NCBI RefSeq assembly: GCF_029626155.1
Contig: NZ_JARUBL010000001.1
Location: 1,426,001-1,490,000, forward strand
Length of the DNA: 64,000 nucleotides
Source of the DNA: Solwaraspora sp. WMMD1047
Lineage (GTDB): Bacteria; Actinomycetota; Actinomycetes; Mycobacteriales; Micromonosporaceae
Direction of reading: 5' to 3'
Numbering within the stretch: position 1 is the first letter of the stretch; each line of letters begins with the position of its first letter. The notes under the pieces were generated by a model. That model did no database searches and had not been told where the DNA came from. It saw nothing but the letters and a program-made list of their open reading frames with translations. A program made the position numbers and the translations under genes. Below are positions 1-8,582 of the stretch, one piece after another.

Positions 1-1731
1 GTGATCGGCGGACTCGCCCCGGTCGCCGTCGCCTGGTTCACCCGAGCGATCATCGACGGCCTTTCGGCGTCCGACCCGGCCCAACTCTGGTTCGGGGTGG
101 TCGGGTTCGGAACGCTGGCAGTCGTCTCACCCGTCGTGTCGCACGTCGCCCAGTACGTCGCGCGAGAGGCGGAACGACGGGTGCGGGTCCGCACCCAACT
201 GGAACTGTTCACCGCCGTCTCCGCCCATCCCGGCCTGGCCGAACTGGAGGACAGCACCTACCACGACCGGCTGCGGCTGGCCCGGGAGGCGAGCCAGTTC
301 GCGCCGGCCCAGCTCAGCACGTCGTTCCTCGGGATCGGCCAGGAACTGATCACGATCGTCGCGTTCGGCGGCACGCTGCTGCACTGGTCCCCGCTGGTCG
401 GTGCACTGGTCTTCCTCTCCGCCGCACCGACCCTCGTCGCCCAGCTTCGGCTGGCCAGGATGCGCGGTGCGATGCTGCAACGCACCGCCCCGCTCTTCCG
501 CCGGCAGGCGTTCTACGCGGCGCTCCTGCTCGACGTGCGGGCCGCGAAGGAGATCCGACTGTTCGACCTCGGCGGGTTCCTGCGTACCCGGATGCTGCGT
601 GAGCTGCGGGCGGCCCAGTCGCAGGAGCGGCGCCAGGACCGGTTGGCGCTCGCGGTGGACAGCGCGCTCGCCGCACTGACGGGTGTCGTCGCGCTGGCCG
701 CGCTGGCCGTCTTCGTCACGCAGGCCGCCGCCGGACGGGGCACGATCGGCGACCTCGTGGTGGTCATCGCGGCACTGGGCGCCCTGCAGATGTCGGTGTC
801 CGGTCTGGTCCAGCAGATCGCCACCCTGGGGGAGACGTTGATCATGTTCGGCCATTACGTCGACATCACGGCGGTCATCCGCCCGGCGGTGCGGGGCGCA
901 CCGCGGCCGGCCGCACCGCCGCTGGCCCACCAGCTCGAGTTCGACGACGTCTGGTTCCGGTACGCACCGGACCACGACTGGGTCCTGCGTGGCCTGACCC
1001 TGCGGATTCCCCGCGGGACGTCGATCGCGCTCGTGGGCGACAACGGCGCCGGCAAGTCGACCCTGGTGAAGCTGCTCTGCGGCTTCTACCCGCCGACCCG
1101 GGGCACCATCCGCTGGGACGGGGTCGACATCACCAGCTACGACCCGGCGTCGCTGCGGGCCCGCATCGGCGCCACCTTCCAGGACTTCATGACCTACGAA
1201 CTCTCCGCCCACGACAACATCGCCGTCGGCGACCTGGCCGCGGCGAAGGACCCGGCCCGGGTCGCCGCGGCGGCCGGCACCGCCGGCATCCACGCCGCCC
1301 TGCGCGCCCTCCCGAGGGGGTACGACACGATGCTGACCAGGGCCTTCAGCGACGGTGCCGCGGAGGCCGGCGACACCGGCGTGGTGCTGTCCGGCGGGCA
1401 GTGGCAGCGGATGGCCCTGGCCCGCGCCGCCCTGCGCGTCGGCACCGACCTGCTGATCCTCGACGAACCGTCCGCCGGTCTCGACGTGACCGCCGAACAC
1501 GAGATCCACCACCGCCTGACGTCGCTGCGTCGGCATCACACCAGCCTGCTCATCTCCCACCGGCTCAACACCGTCCGCGACGCCGACCTCATCGCGGTGC
1601 TGTGCGACGGCGTCATCGCCGAACAGGGCAACCACCCCGAGCTGATGGCGGCGGGCGGCCGGTACGCCGAACTGTTCCGGCTCCAGGCATCCGGCTACGA
1701 CGACGTTCGGGCCACCCGGGTGGCCCGATGA
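1..1731 (+). CDS. ABC exporter, fused membrane and ATPase domains (5' end probably cut by window edge)
   Basis: Single-chain exporter half-transporter that would dimerise in the membrane and use ATP to export a substrate. Residues 1-290 hold a type-IV exporter membrane domain with several hydrophobic stretches. The ATPase domain follows: Walker A GDNGAGKST at 346-354 (K352), signature LSGGQ at 463-467, Walker B LILDEP with D488/E489, and switch His H520. A GTG sits exactly at base 1, and such proteins usually have about 30 more residues including a first membrane helix, so the true start probably lies outside the window. The stop overlaps the next start (ATGA, 1728-1731), so the BTAD regulator is translationally coupled. 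Next to a Cys-rich peptide gene, I infer a peptide-export role; the substrate is not shown by sequence. Confidence 0.85.
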   Translation: MIGGLAPVAVAWFTRAIIDGLSASDPAQLWFGVVGFGTLAVVSPVVSHVAQYVAREAERRVRVRTQLELFTAVSAHPGLAELEDSTYHDRLRLAREASQFAPAQLSTSFLGIGQELITIVAFGGTLLHWSPLVGALVFLSAAPTLVAQLRLARMRGAMLQRTAPLFRRQAFYAALLLDVRAAKEIRLFDLGGFLRTRMLRELRAAQSQERRQDRLALAVDSALAALTGVVALAALAVFVTQAAAGRGTIGDLVVVIAALGALQMSVSGLVQQIATLGETLIMFGHYVDITAVIRPAVRGAPRPAAPPLAHQLEFDDVWFRYAPDHDWVLRGLTLRIPRGTSIALVGDNGAGKSTLVKLLCGFYPPTRGTIRWDGVDITSYDPASLRARIGATFQDFMTYELSAHDNIAVGDLAAAKDPARVAAAAGTAGIHAALRALPRGYDTMLTRAFSDGAAEAGDTGVVLSGGQWQRMALARAALRVGTDLLILDEPSAGLDVTAEHEIHHRLTSLRRHHTSLLISHRLNTVRDADLIAVLCDGVIAEQGNHPELMAAGGRYAELFRLQASGYDDVRATRVAR

Positions 1732-2507
1732 CCCCCCGGGTGTCGATGCGGGTCGGCCTGCTCGGGCCGCTGGAGGTGACCGTCGCCGGGCAGGAGATGG
1801 CGGTCGGCGGGCCGGGCCGGCGGGCGTTGCTCGCGGCGCTGGCTCTCAACGTCGGCACCCCGGTCGGCGTCCCACAACTGGTCGAGGCGATCTGGGACGA
1901 CCGGCCACCGGCGACGGCGACAACCAAGCTGCAGGGGCACGTCTCCGCGCTGCGGCAGGGCCTGCTGCGGCTGGGCGGCGCCGACGCCGCCCACCTGCTG
2001 CAGACCCGGCCACCGGGCTACGTTCTCTGCGCCCACCGCACCTCGACCGACCTGATCCGCTTCGACGACCTGCTGCGGCAGGCCCGATGCGAGCGGCTGC
2101 CGGAAAGGGCGTCGCGGCGGGCGGAAACCCTCTCGGCGGCGCTGCGGCTGTGGCGCGGCGACGCCTGCACCGACATCCGGTCCGGCTGGGTGGCGAGCAT
2201 GGCCGCGTCGCTTGACGAACGCCGGATGCGGGCGATGGAGGACCTCGCCGAGGCCCGGCTGATCCTCGGTGAGCACGACGTCGTGATCGACGCGATGGAG
2301 CCGATGGTCAGGCGGGTGCCCTACCGGGAACGGGCCTGGGAACACCTGATGGCCGCCCACCTGGGGCGCGGCGACACCGCGTCGGCGCTGGCCGCGTACG
2401 ACGATCTCTGCCGCATCCTGACCACGGACCTCGGCGTCGGACCCGGCCGGCGGATCAGCCGGCTGGTCGGAATCGCGCGGGGATCCCGCGCGGTAGCAGA
2501 TCGTTAG
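1728..2507 (+). CDS. SARP-type BTAD transcriptional regulator
   Basis: A 259-residue regulator of the small SARP class. Residues about 5-95 form the OmpR-like winged helix (opening with MRVGLLGPLEVTVAG, the usual SARP beginning), and about 100-245 form the bacterial transcriptional activation domain of TPR-like helices. SARPs activate secondary-metabolite clusters by binding direct heptameric repeats near promoters. I chose ATG 1728 because it overlaps the exporter stop (ATGA) and places the winged helix at the N terminus; a longer reading from 1401 would only add antisense-like arginine-rich sequence. It lies directly before the Cys-rich peptide gene, so local activation of that gene is the simple inference. 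Confidence 0.85.
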   Translation: MTPRVSMRVGLLGPLEVTVAGQEMAVGGPGRRALLAALALNVGTPVGVPQLVEAIWDDRPPATATTKLQGHVSALRQGLLRLGGADAAHLLQTRPPGYVLCAHRTSTDLIRFDDLLRQARCERLPERASRRAETLSAALRLWRGDACTDIRSGWVASMAASLDERRMRAMEDLAEARLILGEHDVVIDAMEPMVRRVPYRERAWEHLMAAHLGRGDTASALAAYDDLCRILTTDLGVGPGRRISRLVGIARGSRAVADR

Positions 2508-2581
2508 TGGATCGTTAATGGCTCATGACACGGTCAGGCTCCGGCACGACGTCGGACCCGCGACCGAAGGGAAACGCACCG

Positions 2582-2803
2582 ATGAGGACGATCAGCAGGT
2601 TGGGCGACCGGATGCTGGCCGCCATGCTGCCCAAGGCCAAGGCCTCGGCGTGCTCGCACTGCCAGTACGCCTACACGGGTTGTGGCGGCCCGTACTGCTA
2701 CTACTACTACAACAAGTACGTTTCGGGGCAGTGGCGCTGCTACGCCAACTCGCAGAACCTCTGCAACACCACGTACGTCAGCTACCGGGCGGGCTGCTGC
2801 TGA
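2582..2803 (+). CDS. Small Cys-rich peptide, candidate secreted or modified peptide precursor
   Basis: A 73-residue peptide. Residues 1-23 are a basic, leader-like segment with few polar acidic residues (MRTISRLGDRM...PKAKASA), and residues 24-73 hold all eight cysteines (C24, C27, C34, C39, C53, C61, C72, C73) plus a Tyr-rich run at 40-46. The ATG at 2582 is preceded by GAAGGGA with 9-base spacing; a longer reading from 2525 lacks such a site. There is no classical hydrophobic signal peptide, so export would need a dedicated transporter, and one ABC exporter lies upstream and an FtsX-type system downstream. No modifying enzyme is seen in the window, but the locus continues left of it. RiPP precursor is an inference; a disulphide-rich or metal-binding peptide is equally open. 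Confidence 0.7.
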   Translation: MRTISRLGDRMLAAMLPKAKASACSHCQYAYTGCGGPYCYYYYNKYVSGQWRCYANSQNLCNTTYVSYRAGCC

Positions 2804-2912
2804 CCGCGACCTGCCGACGCGCGGCCGGCAGGGCCTCCTCGGCCCTGCCGGCCGCGCCGTGCGTACCGCAGACTGGACCGACCGCAACGGTGGGTCGTCG
2901 AGGGGAGAGCCG

Positions 2913-5777
2913 ATGCTGAGGATGGCCGCGGCGCAGTGGCGGGTGCGGGCCCGCCGGTCGCTGGCACTGCTGTCGATGATCGCGGTGGCGGTGGCCGGCT
3001 TCACCCTGCTCACCGGCGCGGCGGTGACCTCCCGGCTGGACACCGTCGGCACGGTCGAGGCCAACTACCGGCCCGCGTACGACATCCTGGTCCGCCCCCG
3101 CAGCGAGGTGCTGCCGCTGGAAACCCAGCGCAGCCTGGTCCAGTCCGGACAGCTCGCCGGCATGCGGGGCGGCATCAGCCACGACCAGTGGCGGCAGATC
3201 CAACAGGTCCAGGAGGTGTCCGTCGCGGCACCGGTGGCTGTCGTCGGCTACCTGATGCGCACCGTGCCCGTCACCGTCGACCTGGCCGACGACCTCGACC
3301 CGGACGCCGAGCGCCAGGTGCTGCGGGTGCAGCCCACCTGGGTGACCGACTCGGGACTGAGCCGGATCCCCGACGGACCGGCCTTCCTCTACTCGACCAG
3401 GAACCGGCTGGACCAGAAGCCGTTCAGCGAATGGCGCAGCGGGGAGGGTCAACCCCCGCCTGAGGAGGTCGACCCGGACGGCACCCGGCGACCGATCTGC
3501 CCGTCGGTGGAGTCCATCGGCCAGCAGGACTTCATCGACCCCACCGACGCGGCGGGCCGGTCCTCCCTGACCTGCGTGGGCGGGCGCGGATCGGCGGACA
3601 TCTTCGGCCGGCCGACGGCGCCGACCGTCACCCTGGCCTGGTCGGTACCGTTCCTGATGGCCGCCGTCGACCCGGAGTCCGAGGCGGCGTTGGCCGGACT
3701 GGACTCGGCGGTCACCTCGGGACGGTACTTCGAAGCGGCGGAGGAGCCGACCGAGCAGCGGCTGGACGGCATGCCGTACCCGTACTCGCAGCTGCCGATC
3801 CTGATCGCGGACCGACCCCAGGTCGATGCCGGGCTGGAGTTGGACGTGCAGCGGATGGAGCCCGGCGCCGTCGACCTGGTCCGGGCCGGGACCGACAACC
3901 AGCGGCTGCGCGCCGAGCTGCGGGACCGGTCCGGGACCTCGATCGCCCGGCGGTCGGTCCCGATCGACGCTCCCTACCGGAAGATGGTCGAGCAGCTGCG
4001 CAATCCCTCCACCGACGGGGTCGGCTTCGACGGCGGCGAACTGCCGGGAGTGGCCAACACGCTGTGGTTCGATCGCTTCTGGACGGTCGGCCCGGCGCAG
4101 CTGACCCAGTCCGGCGACGACCTGCGGGCGCGTCCCGTACCCCAGGACCTGAAGATCTGGGGGCCCGGCTCGGACTCGGGGGTGTCGGCCAACCCGGTGC
4201 CGATGGAGTTCGCCGACACCGGCGTGCGGGACGGGGTGGCGCTGCACCGCAACGACACCACCGAACACGAGTTGCGACCCGGCGACATCAGCATGCCCGA
4301 CGCCACGCTGAACGCGGTCGGCACGTTCGACCCGGCGAAGGTGGCGCTGGGGGGCACCCTGTCGGCGGTGCCGATGGACACCTACTACAACCCCGGCGCC
4401 GAGGGCGCTGACGAGGCGTCCCGCCAGGCGTTGGGCGGCCGGCGGCTGGAACCGAACGCCAACGTCACCGGGCTGCTCAGCCAGCCGCCGCTGATGCTCA
4501 CCACCATGGCGGCGCTGCCGAAGATCTTCGGCCCGGACGGCTACACGACCGAACCCGACTACCCGGAGTACCAGCTCAACTCGGCGGCGCCGATCAGCGT
4601 GGTACGCGTCCGGCTGGCCGGCGAGGTGGGCTTCGACCCGGTGTCCCGCGAGCGGGTGCGCCTGGTCGCCCAGGAGATCGCCGAGCGGACCGGCCTGCAG
4701 GTCGACATCACACTCGGCTCCTCACCCACCGCCGTGACCGTGCACTACCCGGCGGGCGAGTTCGGCCGGCCGGACCTGGCGGTCGCCGAGCCCTGGGTAC
4801 AGAAGGGGGTCGCCGCGGTGCTGGTGCGCGCCGCCGACCGCAAGAGCGTTCTGCTCTCCGCGCTGGTGCTCGCGGTCTGCGCGCTGGCGGTGCTGAACGC
4901 GAACAGCGCCGCCGTCCGCTCCAGACGCTCCGAACTCGGCATCCTGGCCTGCGTCGGCTGGACCAGGCGCCAACTGATGCTGCTGCTGGTCACCGAGACA
5001 GCCGGCATCGGCCTCGCCGCCGGGCTGGCCGGCACCCTGCTCGCGATACCGCTCGCGTACGCGTTCGACCTGGACGTGGGCTGGGGACACGCGCTGCTGG
5101 CCATCCCCGCCGCCGTGCTGCTCGCGCTGGTGGCCGGCGGTTGGCCGGCGTGGCGGGCGGCCCGCTCCGACCCCGGCACGGTCATCCGGCCCGCCGTCCT
5201 GGTGGCGGCCACCCGCCGCCGGGCACCGCGGCGGGTGACCGGCCTGGCCCTGGCGAACCTGGCCCGCACCCCCGGCCGGACGCTGCTCGGCGCGGCGAGC
5301 CTGACGATCGGGGTGGCGGCGCTGACGATGCTGCTGGCGATCACCTTCGCGTTCCGGGGCACGGTGACCGGCACCCTGCTCGGCGAGGCGGTCTCCCTGC
5401 AGGCCCGCACGGTCGACTATCTCGCGGTGGCCGTCACCATCGTGCTGGGCATCGTCTCCGTCGCCGACGTGCTCTACCTCAACATCTCCGAGCGCGCCGG
5501 GGAGCTCGCCCTGTTCACCGCGGTCGGCTGGACCGACCCGATCCTGAACCGGCTGGTCCTCACCGAGGCGGTCGGCATGGGCGTGATCGGCGGGGTGCTC
5601 GGTGCCGGCCTCGGCCTGGCCGGCGCGTCCCTGTTCGCCGGCGGCGTCACCGCCGCCGTCGCCTGGTGCGCGGTCGCCGCGCTGCTCGCCGGCATCGCCG
5701 TCGCCGGGATCGCGGTGGCGGTGCCGATAGTGCTGATCCGCCGCCTGCCCACCGCCCAACTCCTCGCCCAGGAATGA
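2913..5777 (+). CDS. FtsX-like ABC permease with large extracellular domain
   Basis: A 954-residue MacB/FtsX-superfamily membrane protein. One membrane helix lies at about 13-38, then a large extracytoplasmic region to about 635, then two groups of helices at about 640-760 and 800-950. This is the two-FtsX-module layout of actinobacterial permeases. Such proteins work by mechanotransmission or extrusion from the outer face rather than by a classical pore. ATG 2913 has an AGGGGAG site 5 bases upstream. The stop overlaps the ATPase start (ATGA at 5774-5777), so both subunits are made together. Position after the Cys-rich peptide suggests export or self-protection, but signalling or cell-wall roles fit the family too. 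Confidence 0.85.
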   Translation: MLRMAAAQWRVRARRSLALLSMIAVAVAGFTLLTGAAVTSRLDTVGTVEANYRPAYDILVRPRSEVLPLETQRSLVQSGQLAGMRGGISHDQWRQIQQVQEVSVAAPVAVVGYLMRTVPVTVDLADDLDPDAERQVLRVQPTWVTDSGLSRIPDGPAFLYSTRNRLDQKPFSEWRSGEGQPPPEEVDPDGTRRPICPSVESIGQQDFIDPTDAAGRSSLTCVGGRGSADIFGRPTAPTVTLAWSVPFLMAAVDPESEAALAGLDSAVTSGRYFEAAEEPTEQRLDGMPYPYSQLPILIADRPQVDAGLELDVQRMEPGAVDLVRAGTDNQRLRAELRDRSGTSIARRSVPIDAPYRKMVEQLRNPSTDGVGFDGGELPGVANTLWFDRFWTVGPAQLTQSGDDLRARPVPQDLKIWGPGSDSGVSANPVPMEFADTGVRDGVALHRNDTTEHELRPGDISMPDATLNAVGTFDPAKVALGGTLSAVPMDTYYNPGAEGADEASRQALGGRRLEPNANVTGLLSQPPLMLTTMAALPKIFGPDGYTTEPDYPEYQLNSAAPISVVRVRLAGEVGFDPVSRERVRLVAQEIAERTGLQVDITLGSSPTAVTVHYPAGEFGRPDLAVAEPWVQKGVAAVLVRAADRKSVLLSALVLAVCALAVLNANSAAVRSRRSELGILACVGWTRRQLMLLLVTETAGIGLAAGLAGTLLAIPLAYAFDLDVGWGHALLAIPAAVLLALVAGGWPAWRAARSDPGTVIRPAVLVAATRRRAPRRVTGLALANLARTPGRTLLGAASLTIGVAALTMLLAITFAFRGTVTGTLLGEAVSLQARTVDYLAVAVTIVLGIVSVADVLYLNISERAGELALFTAVGWTDPILNRLVLTEAVGMGVIGGVLGAGLGLAGASLFAGGVTAAVAWCAVAALLAGIAVAGIAVAVPIVLIRRLPTAQLLAQE

Positions 5778-6466
5778 CGATGACCGATCCAATCGTACGG
5801 ATGACCTCGGTTCGCAAGGCGTTCGCGTTGCCGGACGGGGGTGAGCTGGCGGCGGTCGACGACGTCAGCCTACAGATCATGCCGGGTACGGCGGTGGCGC
5901 TGACCGGCCCCAGCGGCTCGGGCAAATCCACGCTGCTGCACCTGCTCGGCGCGATCGAGCGGCTGGACGGCGGGACGATCGAGGTGGCCGGCCAGGACAT
6001 CGGCGCGCTGTCCCGGCGCGACCTGGCCGGCTACCGCCGCACCATCGGGTTCGTGTTCCAGCGCTTCCATCTGCTGCCCGCGCTCACCGCGCTGGACAAC
6101 GTGATCGCGCCGGTGCTGCCGTTCCGGGTCGACTTCGACAAACGGCAGCGGGCCCTGGAACTGCTGGACGTGGTGGGCCTGGGGGACCGGGCGGCGGCGC
6201 TGCCGGCGCAGCTCTCCGGCGGCCAGCAACAGCGGGTCGCCATCGCCCGCGCCCTGATCAACCAACCGCACCTGCTGCTGGCCGACGAACCCACCGGCAA
6301 TCTCGACTCGCGCAACGGCGCGGCGATCGTGGATCTGCTGCTGCGGCTGCGCGACGAACGCGGCGCGACACTTGTCATCGCCACCCACGATCCGGCCATC
6401 GCGGCCCGCTGCGACGCCGCCCTGCACCTGCGCGACGGCCGCCGCACCGAACCCAGCGCGGCCTGA
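5774..6466 (+). CDS. ABC transporter ATP-binding protein (MacB/LolD type)
   Basis: A 230-residue stand-alone ATPase. It shows Walker A GPSGSGKST near residue 42, Q-loop FVFQRFHLLPALTALDNV, signature LSGGQQQRVAIARAL, Walker B LLLADEPTGNLD and switch His in VIATHDP. The ADEPTGNLD form is typical of the MacB/LolD/FtsE group that partners FtsX-type permeases, which fits the gene directly upstream. ATG 5774 overlaps the permease stop; a second in-frame ATG lies at 5780 and cannot be excluded. It is the last gene of the run. Confidence 0.92.
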   Translation: MTMTDPIVRMTSVRKAFALPDGGELAAVDDVSLQIMPGTAVALTGPSGSGKSTLLHLLGAIERLDGGTIEVAGQDIGALSRRDLAGYRRTIGFVFQRFHLLPALTALDNVIAPVLPFRVDFDKRQRALELLDVVGLGDRAAALPAQLSGGQQQRVAIARALINQPHLLLADEPTGNLDSRNGAAIVDLLLRLRDERGATLVIATHDPAIAARCDAALHLRDGRRTEPSAA

Positions 6467-6803
6467 GCGGTCAGCCCGGTCGGCCGTCCGCCTGGACTGC
6501 CGTCGACCGCGCCAGCCAGCCGACGTACACCGCGTGTAGTTGGGTACGAGGGCGGGCACCACAGTGGAATCAATCTATCGACTCCGACGACGAGCGTTGC
6601 TGGGCGGAGGCGTCGGCGCAACGGTGACGAGCTCGACTGGGTTTCTTTGTCGTAACGCCGCTCAACTCAACATGCCGGAGAGGCATATTGCCTTCGGTCG
6701 CGATCGATCGCCGACACTGTGCGCCTCGGCGTAGCGGTAGTCCCGGCGCCGGCGAGGACGTGCTCGGCGTGCGTCGACATCGGATTGACGTTAATCTACG
6801 GCT
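6467..6803. other. Non-coding stretch, nothing recognised
   Basis: This 337-base gap is less GC-rich than its surroundings towards the right. A 64-codon open frame exists at 6540-6734 but has no ribosome site or recognisable sequence, and I do not support it. No clear terminator hairpin follows the ATPase gene. The right-hand part, around 6780-6803, should carry the promoter of the small secreted protein gene. Confidence 0.5.
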
Positions 6804-7070
6804 ATGGTTCGTCGTATTCTTGCCGCCGGCACACTCGCCGTCGCCCTGACGGTTGTCGGCGCCATCCCCGCGCATGCCAGCGAGACGCGCGTGTTCCGGG
6901 GCGAGGGGTCCAGCAGCTTCGGACCGGACTTCGCCTACTACTACGCACTCGGGCACGCGTTGCGCCAGGCCCAGGGGAATGGCTTCGAGAGCGCGGACTG
7001 CCACGTCGTGGACAGCGACGACTACTGGCCGGTCGTGGCCTATGTCTATCTGGAGTGCACTGGTCCCTGA
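6804..7070 (+). CDS. Small secreted protein with two cysteines, unknown function
   Basis: An 88-residue protein. Residues 1-25 are a clear Sec signal peptide (MVRRILAAGT basic start, hydrophobic core, AHA cleavage motif), leaving a mature chain of about 63 residues. The mature part has a Tyr/Ala helix-like segment near 43-57 and two cysteines, C66 and C85, that could form one disulphide outside the cell. I recognise no family. A protein of the same general plan (signal peptide, helix, two cysteines near the C terminus) is encoded at 29390-29692. The 3' end overlaps the convergent HAD-like gene by 25 bases. Confidence 0.65.
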   Translation: MVRRILAAGTLAVALTVVGAIPAHASETRVFRGEGSSSFGPDFAYYYALGHALRQAQGNGFESADCHVVDSDDYWPVVAYVYLECTGP

Positions 7071-7651
7071 GGCGATGCGAGTCGAGCGGCCCCTGACCCG
7101 TCGGTACGTGCCGCATCATGGATCTGTCGCCCGATTGGTGGGCGCACTGAGGCCGAGACGAGGCGTTCGACGTCGGCCCAGGTCGGGGTGTGCCGGCCGT
7201 AGTCGGGCACCGGGCGGCGTTGCGGGCCGAAGAAGTACTGGTGTCTCACGGTTCCGCGGATCGCCTCGTGCACCTCGGAGTGGTCGTCGACGAAGTGCGT
7301 GAGGGCGAGCTGTGCGCAGTGGACCCGCTTGTCGGCCCGGCGTCGGCAGAACCGGACGTGGCCGCGGGCCACGCCGGTACGCCGGTAGAAGTCGTGCCCG
7401 TCCAGCCAGCGCAGGGTCCGGTCCTGGACCCGCGGGCCGCACTTGGAGACCAGCCAGACCCGCCCGTCGAAGCGGTCGACCAGCCGGGCGATGGTCTCCA
7501 CCGCGCCGGGTATCTCCGGGGTGGCGAGCATGACGGCCTCGGAGCCGTTGAAGAAGGCGGTGTCGCCACCCGCCGCGCCCGCACCGTCGATGATCACGCG
7601 ACCGATGTCGATGCCGAGACGAGGTTCGTTCGATGTCGTCCTGATTGTCAT
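7046..7651 (-). CDS. HAD-like protein
   Basis: A 201-residue HAD-fold protein. Motif I is GIDIGRVI with D15, but the second Asp of the usual DxD is replaced by Gly (G17). Motif II is probably LVSKCG near 92, and motif IV is HFVDDHSEV near 138. In HAD phosphatases the second Asp of motif I acts as acid/base, so loss suggests a different activity or a much reduced phosphatase. It is divergent from the LysR gene, 70 bases apart. The tail after about residue 175 runs into the convergent secreted-protein gene. Confidence 0.7.
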   Translation of the reverse strand: MTIRTTSNEPRLGIDIGRVIIDGAGAAGGDTAFFNGSEAVMLATPEIPGAVETIARLVDRFDGRVWLVSKCGPRVQDRTLRWLDGHDFYRRTGVARGHVRFCRRRADKRVHCAQLALTHFVDDHSEVHEAIRGTVRHQYFFGPQRRPVPDYGRHTPTWADVERLVSASVRPPIGRQIHDAARTDGSGAARLASPQGPVHSR

Positions 7652-7707
7652 GTCGACAGGATGAACGCGCCGGACGCCGGTCCGGAACTATTGTTGTGCG
7701 ACTCCTC

Positions 7708-7723
7708 TATAGTCCTGGACTAT
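7708..7723 (+). promoter_or_regulatory. Perfect palindrome with LysR-box form over the LysR start codon
   Basis: ATAGTCCTGGACTAT at 7709-7723 is a perfect 7-base inverted repeat around one central base and contains T-N11-A, the LysR-box form. It covers the first two bases of the LysR ATG (7722). TATAGT at 7708-7713 resembles a -10 hexamer 8 bases before that ATG, and no Shine-Dalgarno sequence is visible, so the transcript may be leaderless. Autoregulation by the encoded protein is inferred. Confidence 0.55.
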
Positions 7724-8582
7724 GAACGGGCGGGATCTGCTCGAACCCGACGCGCTGCGCGCGTTCGCCGTCTTCGCCGAGCACCGCAACTTCACCGCCG
7801 CCGCGGCGGCATTGCACATCAGTCAGCCGTCGCTGCACGTCAAGATCCGTAAGATCGCGGCGGCTCTCGGCACCGAACTCTACGAACGCGACGGCCGCCG
7901 GCTGACCCTCACCGCGGCCGGCGAACGGCTCGCGACCTTCGCCCTGGACTCCCGGCGGCGCCTCGACGACTTCCTGCGCGACCTGGACCGGGAGGCCGCG
8001 CCGGTGCTGACCATCGCCGCCGGCCGGGGCGCGCTGCGCTGGGTCGTCGACGCACCGGTCCGCCGGCTCGGTGCGGCCGGCCGCCGGCTGCACCTGATCA
8101 CCGCCGACCGGGACGCCGCCCTCGCGGCCCTGGCGACCGGCCGCGCCGACGCGGCCGTGATCGGGTACGACGCCCCACCGCGCCAGTTCGAGTCGACCCA
8201 GATCGCCGCTCACCCCCAGGTGCTGATGCTCGATCGCCGGCACCCGCTGGCCGGTCGTACCAGCGTCCGGCTGGCCGACCTGGCCGACCTTGACCTGATC
8301 GTCCCGCCCGCCGGCCGCCCACACCGGCGGGCGTTGGACCGGGCACTGCTCGACGCCGGGGTCACCGCCCAGGTGGCCGCCGAGGTCGACGGGTGGGACC
8401 TGCTGGTGCACCTCGCCTCGCTCGGCATCGGGACGACAATCGTCAACGGCTGTGTCCGACCACCGGCAGACCTGTGCGCGGTGCCGATCCGGGACCTGCC
8501 GCGGATCCGGTACTGGGTCGCCTGGCGGCGGCAGCGGCTGGCCCACGTACACGATCTCCTGGCCGAGGTGCGGCGGCCGTGA
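7722..8582 (+). CDS. LysR-family transcriptional regulator
   Basis: A 286-residue LysR regulator. The N-terminal winged helix at about 9-68 has the typical AFAVFAEHRNFTAAAAALHI pattern, followed by the linker helix and an effector-binding domain to the C terminus. It would bind T-N11-A sites as a tetramer with a small-molecule co-inducer. A matching palindrome lies on its own start codon. The stop overlaps the kptA start (GTGA, 8579-8582), so the two are translationally coupled, an unusual partner for KptA. Confidence 0.9.
   Translation: MNGRDLLEPDALRAFAVFAEHRNFTAAAAALHISQPSLHVKIRKIAAALGTELYERDGRRLTLTAAGERLATFALDSRRRLDDFLRDLDREAAPVLTIAAGRGALRWVVDAPVRRLGAAGRRLHLITADRDAALAALATGRADAAVIGYDAPPRQFESTQIAAHPQVLMLDRRHPLAGRTSVRLADLADLDLIVPPAGRPHRRALDRALLDAGVTAQVAAEVDGWDLLVHLASLGIGTTIVNGCVRPPADLCAVPIRDLPRIRYWVAWRRQRLAHVHDLLAEVRRP

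Noticed and set aside
127-1635. 502-codon open frame on the minus strand
   Set aside because: Antisense to the ABC exporter, whose motifs are complete; the translation is the Gly/Arg/Gln-rich composition typical of high-GC shadow frames.
6540-6734. 64-codon frame after the ABC ATPase gene
   Set aside because: No ribosome site, no signal sequence or recognisable motif.
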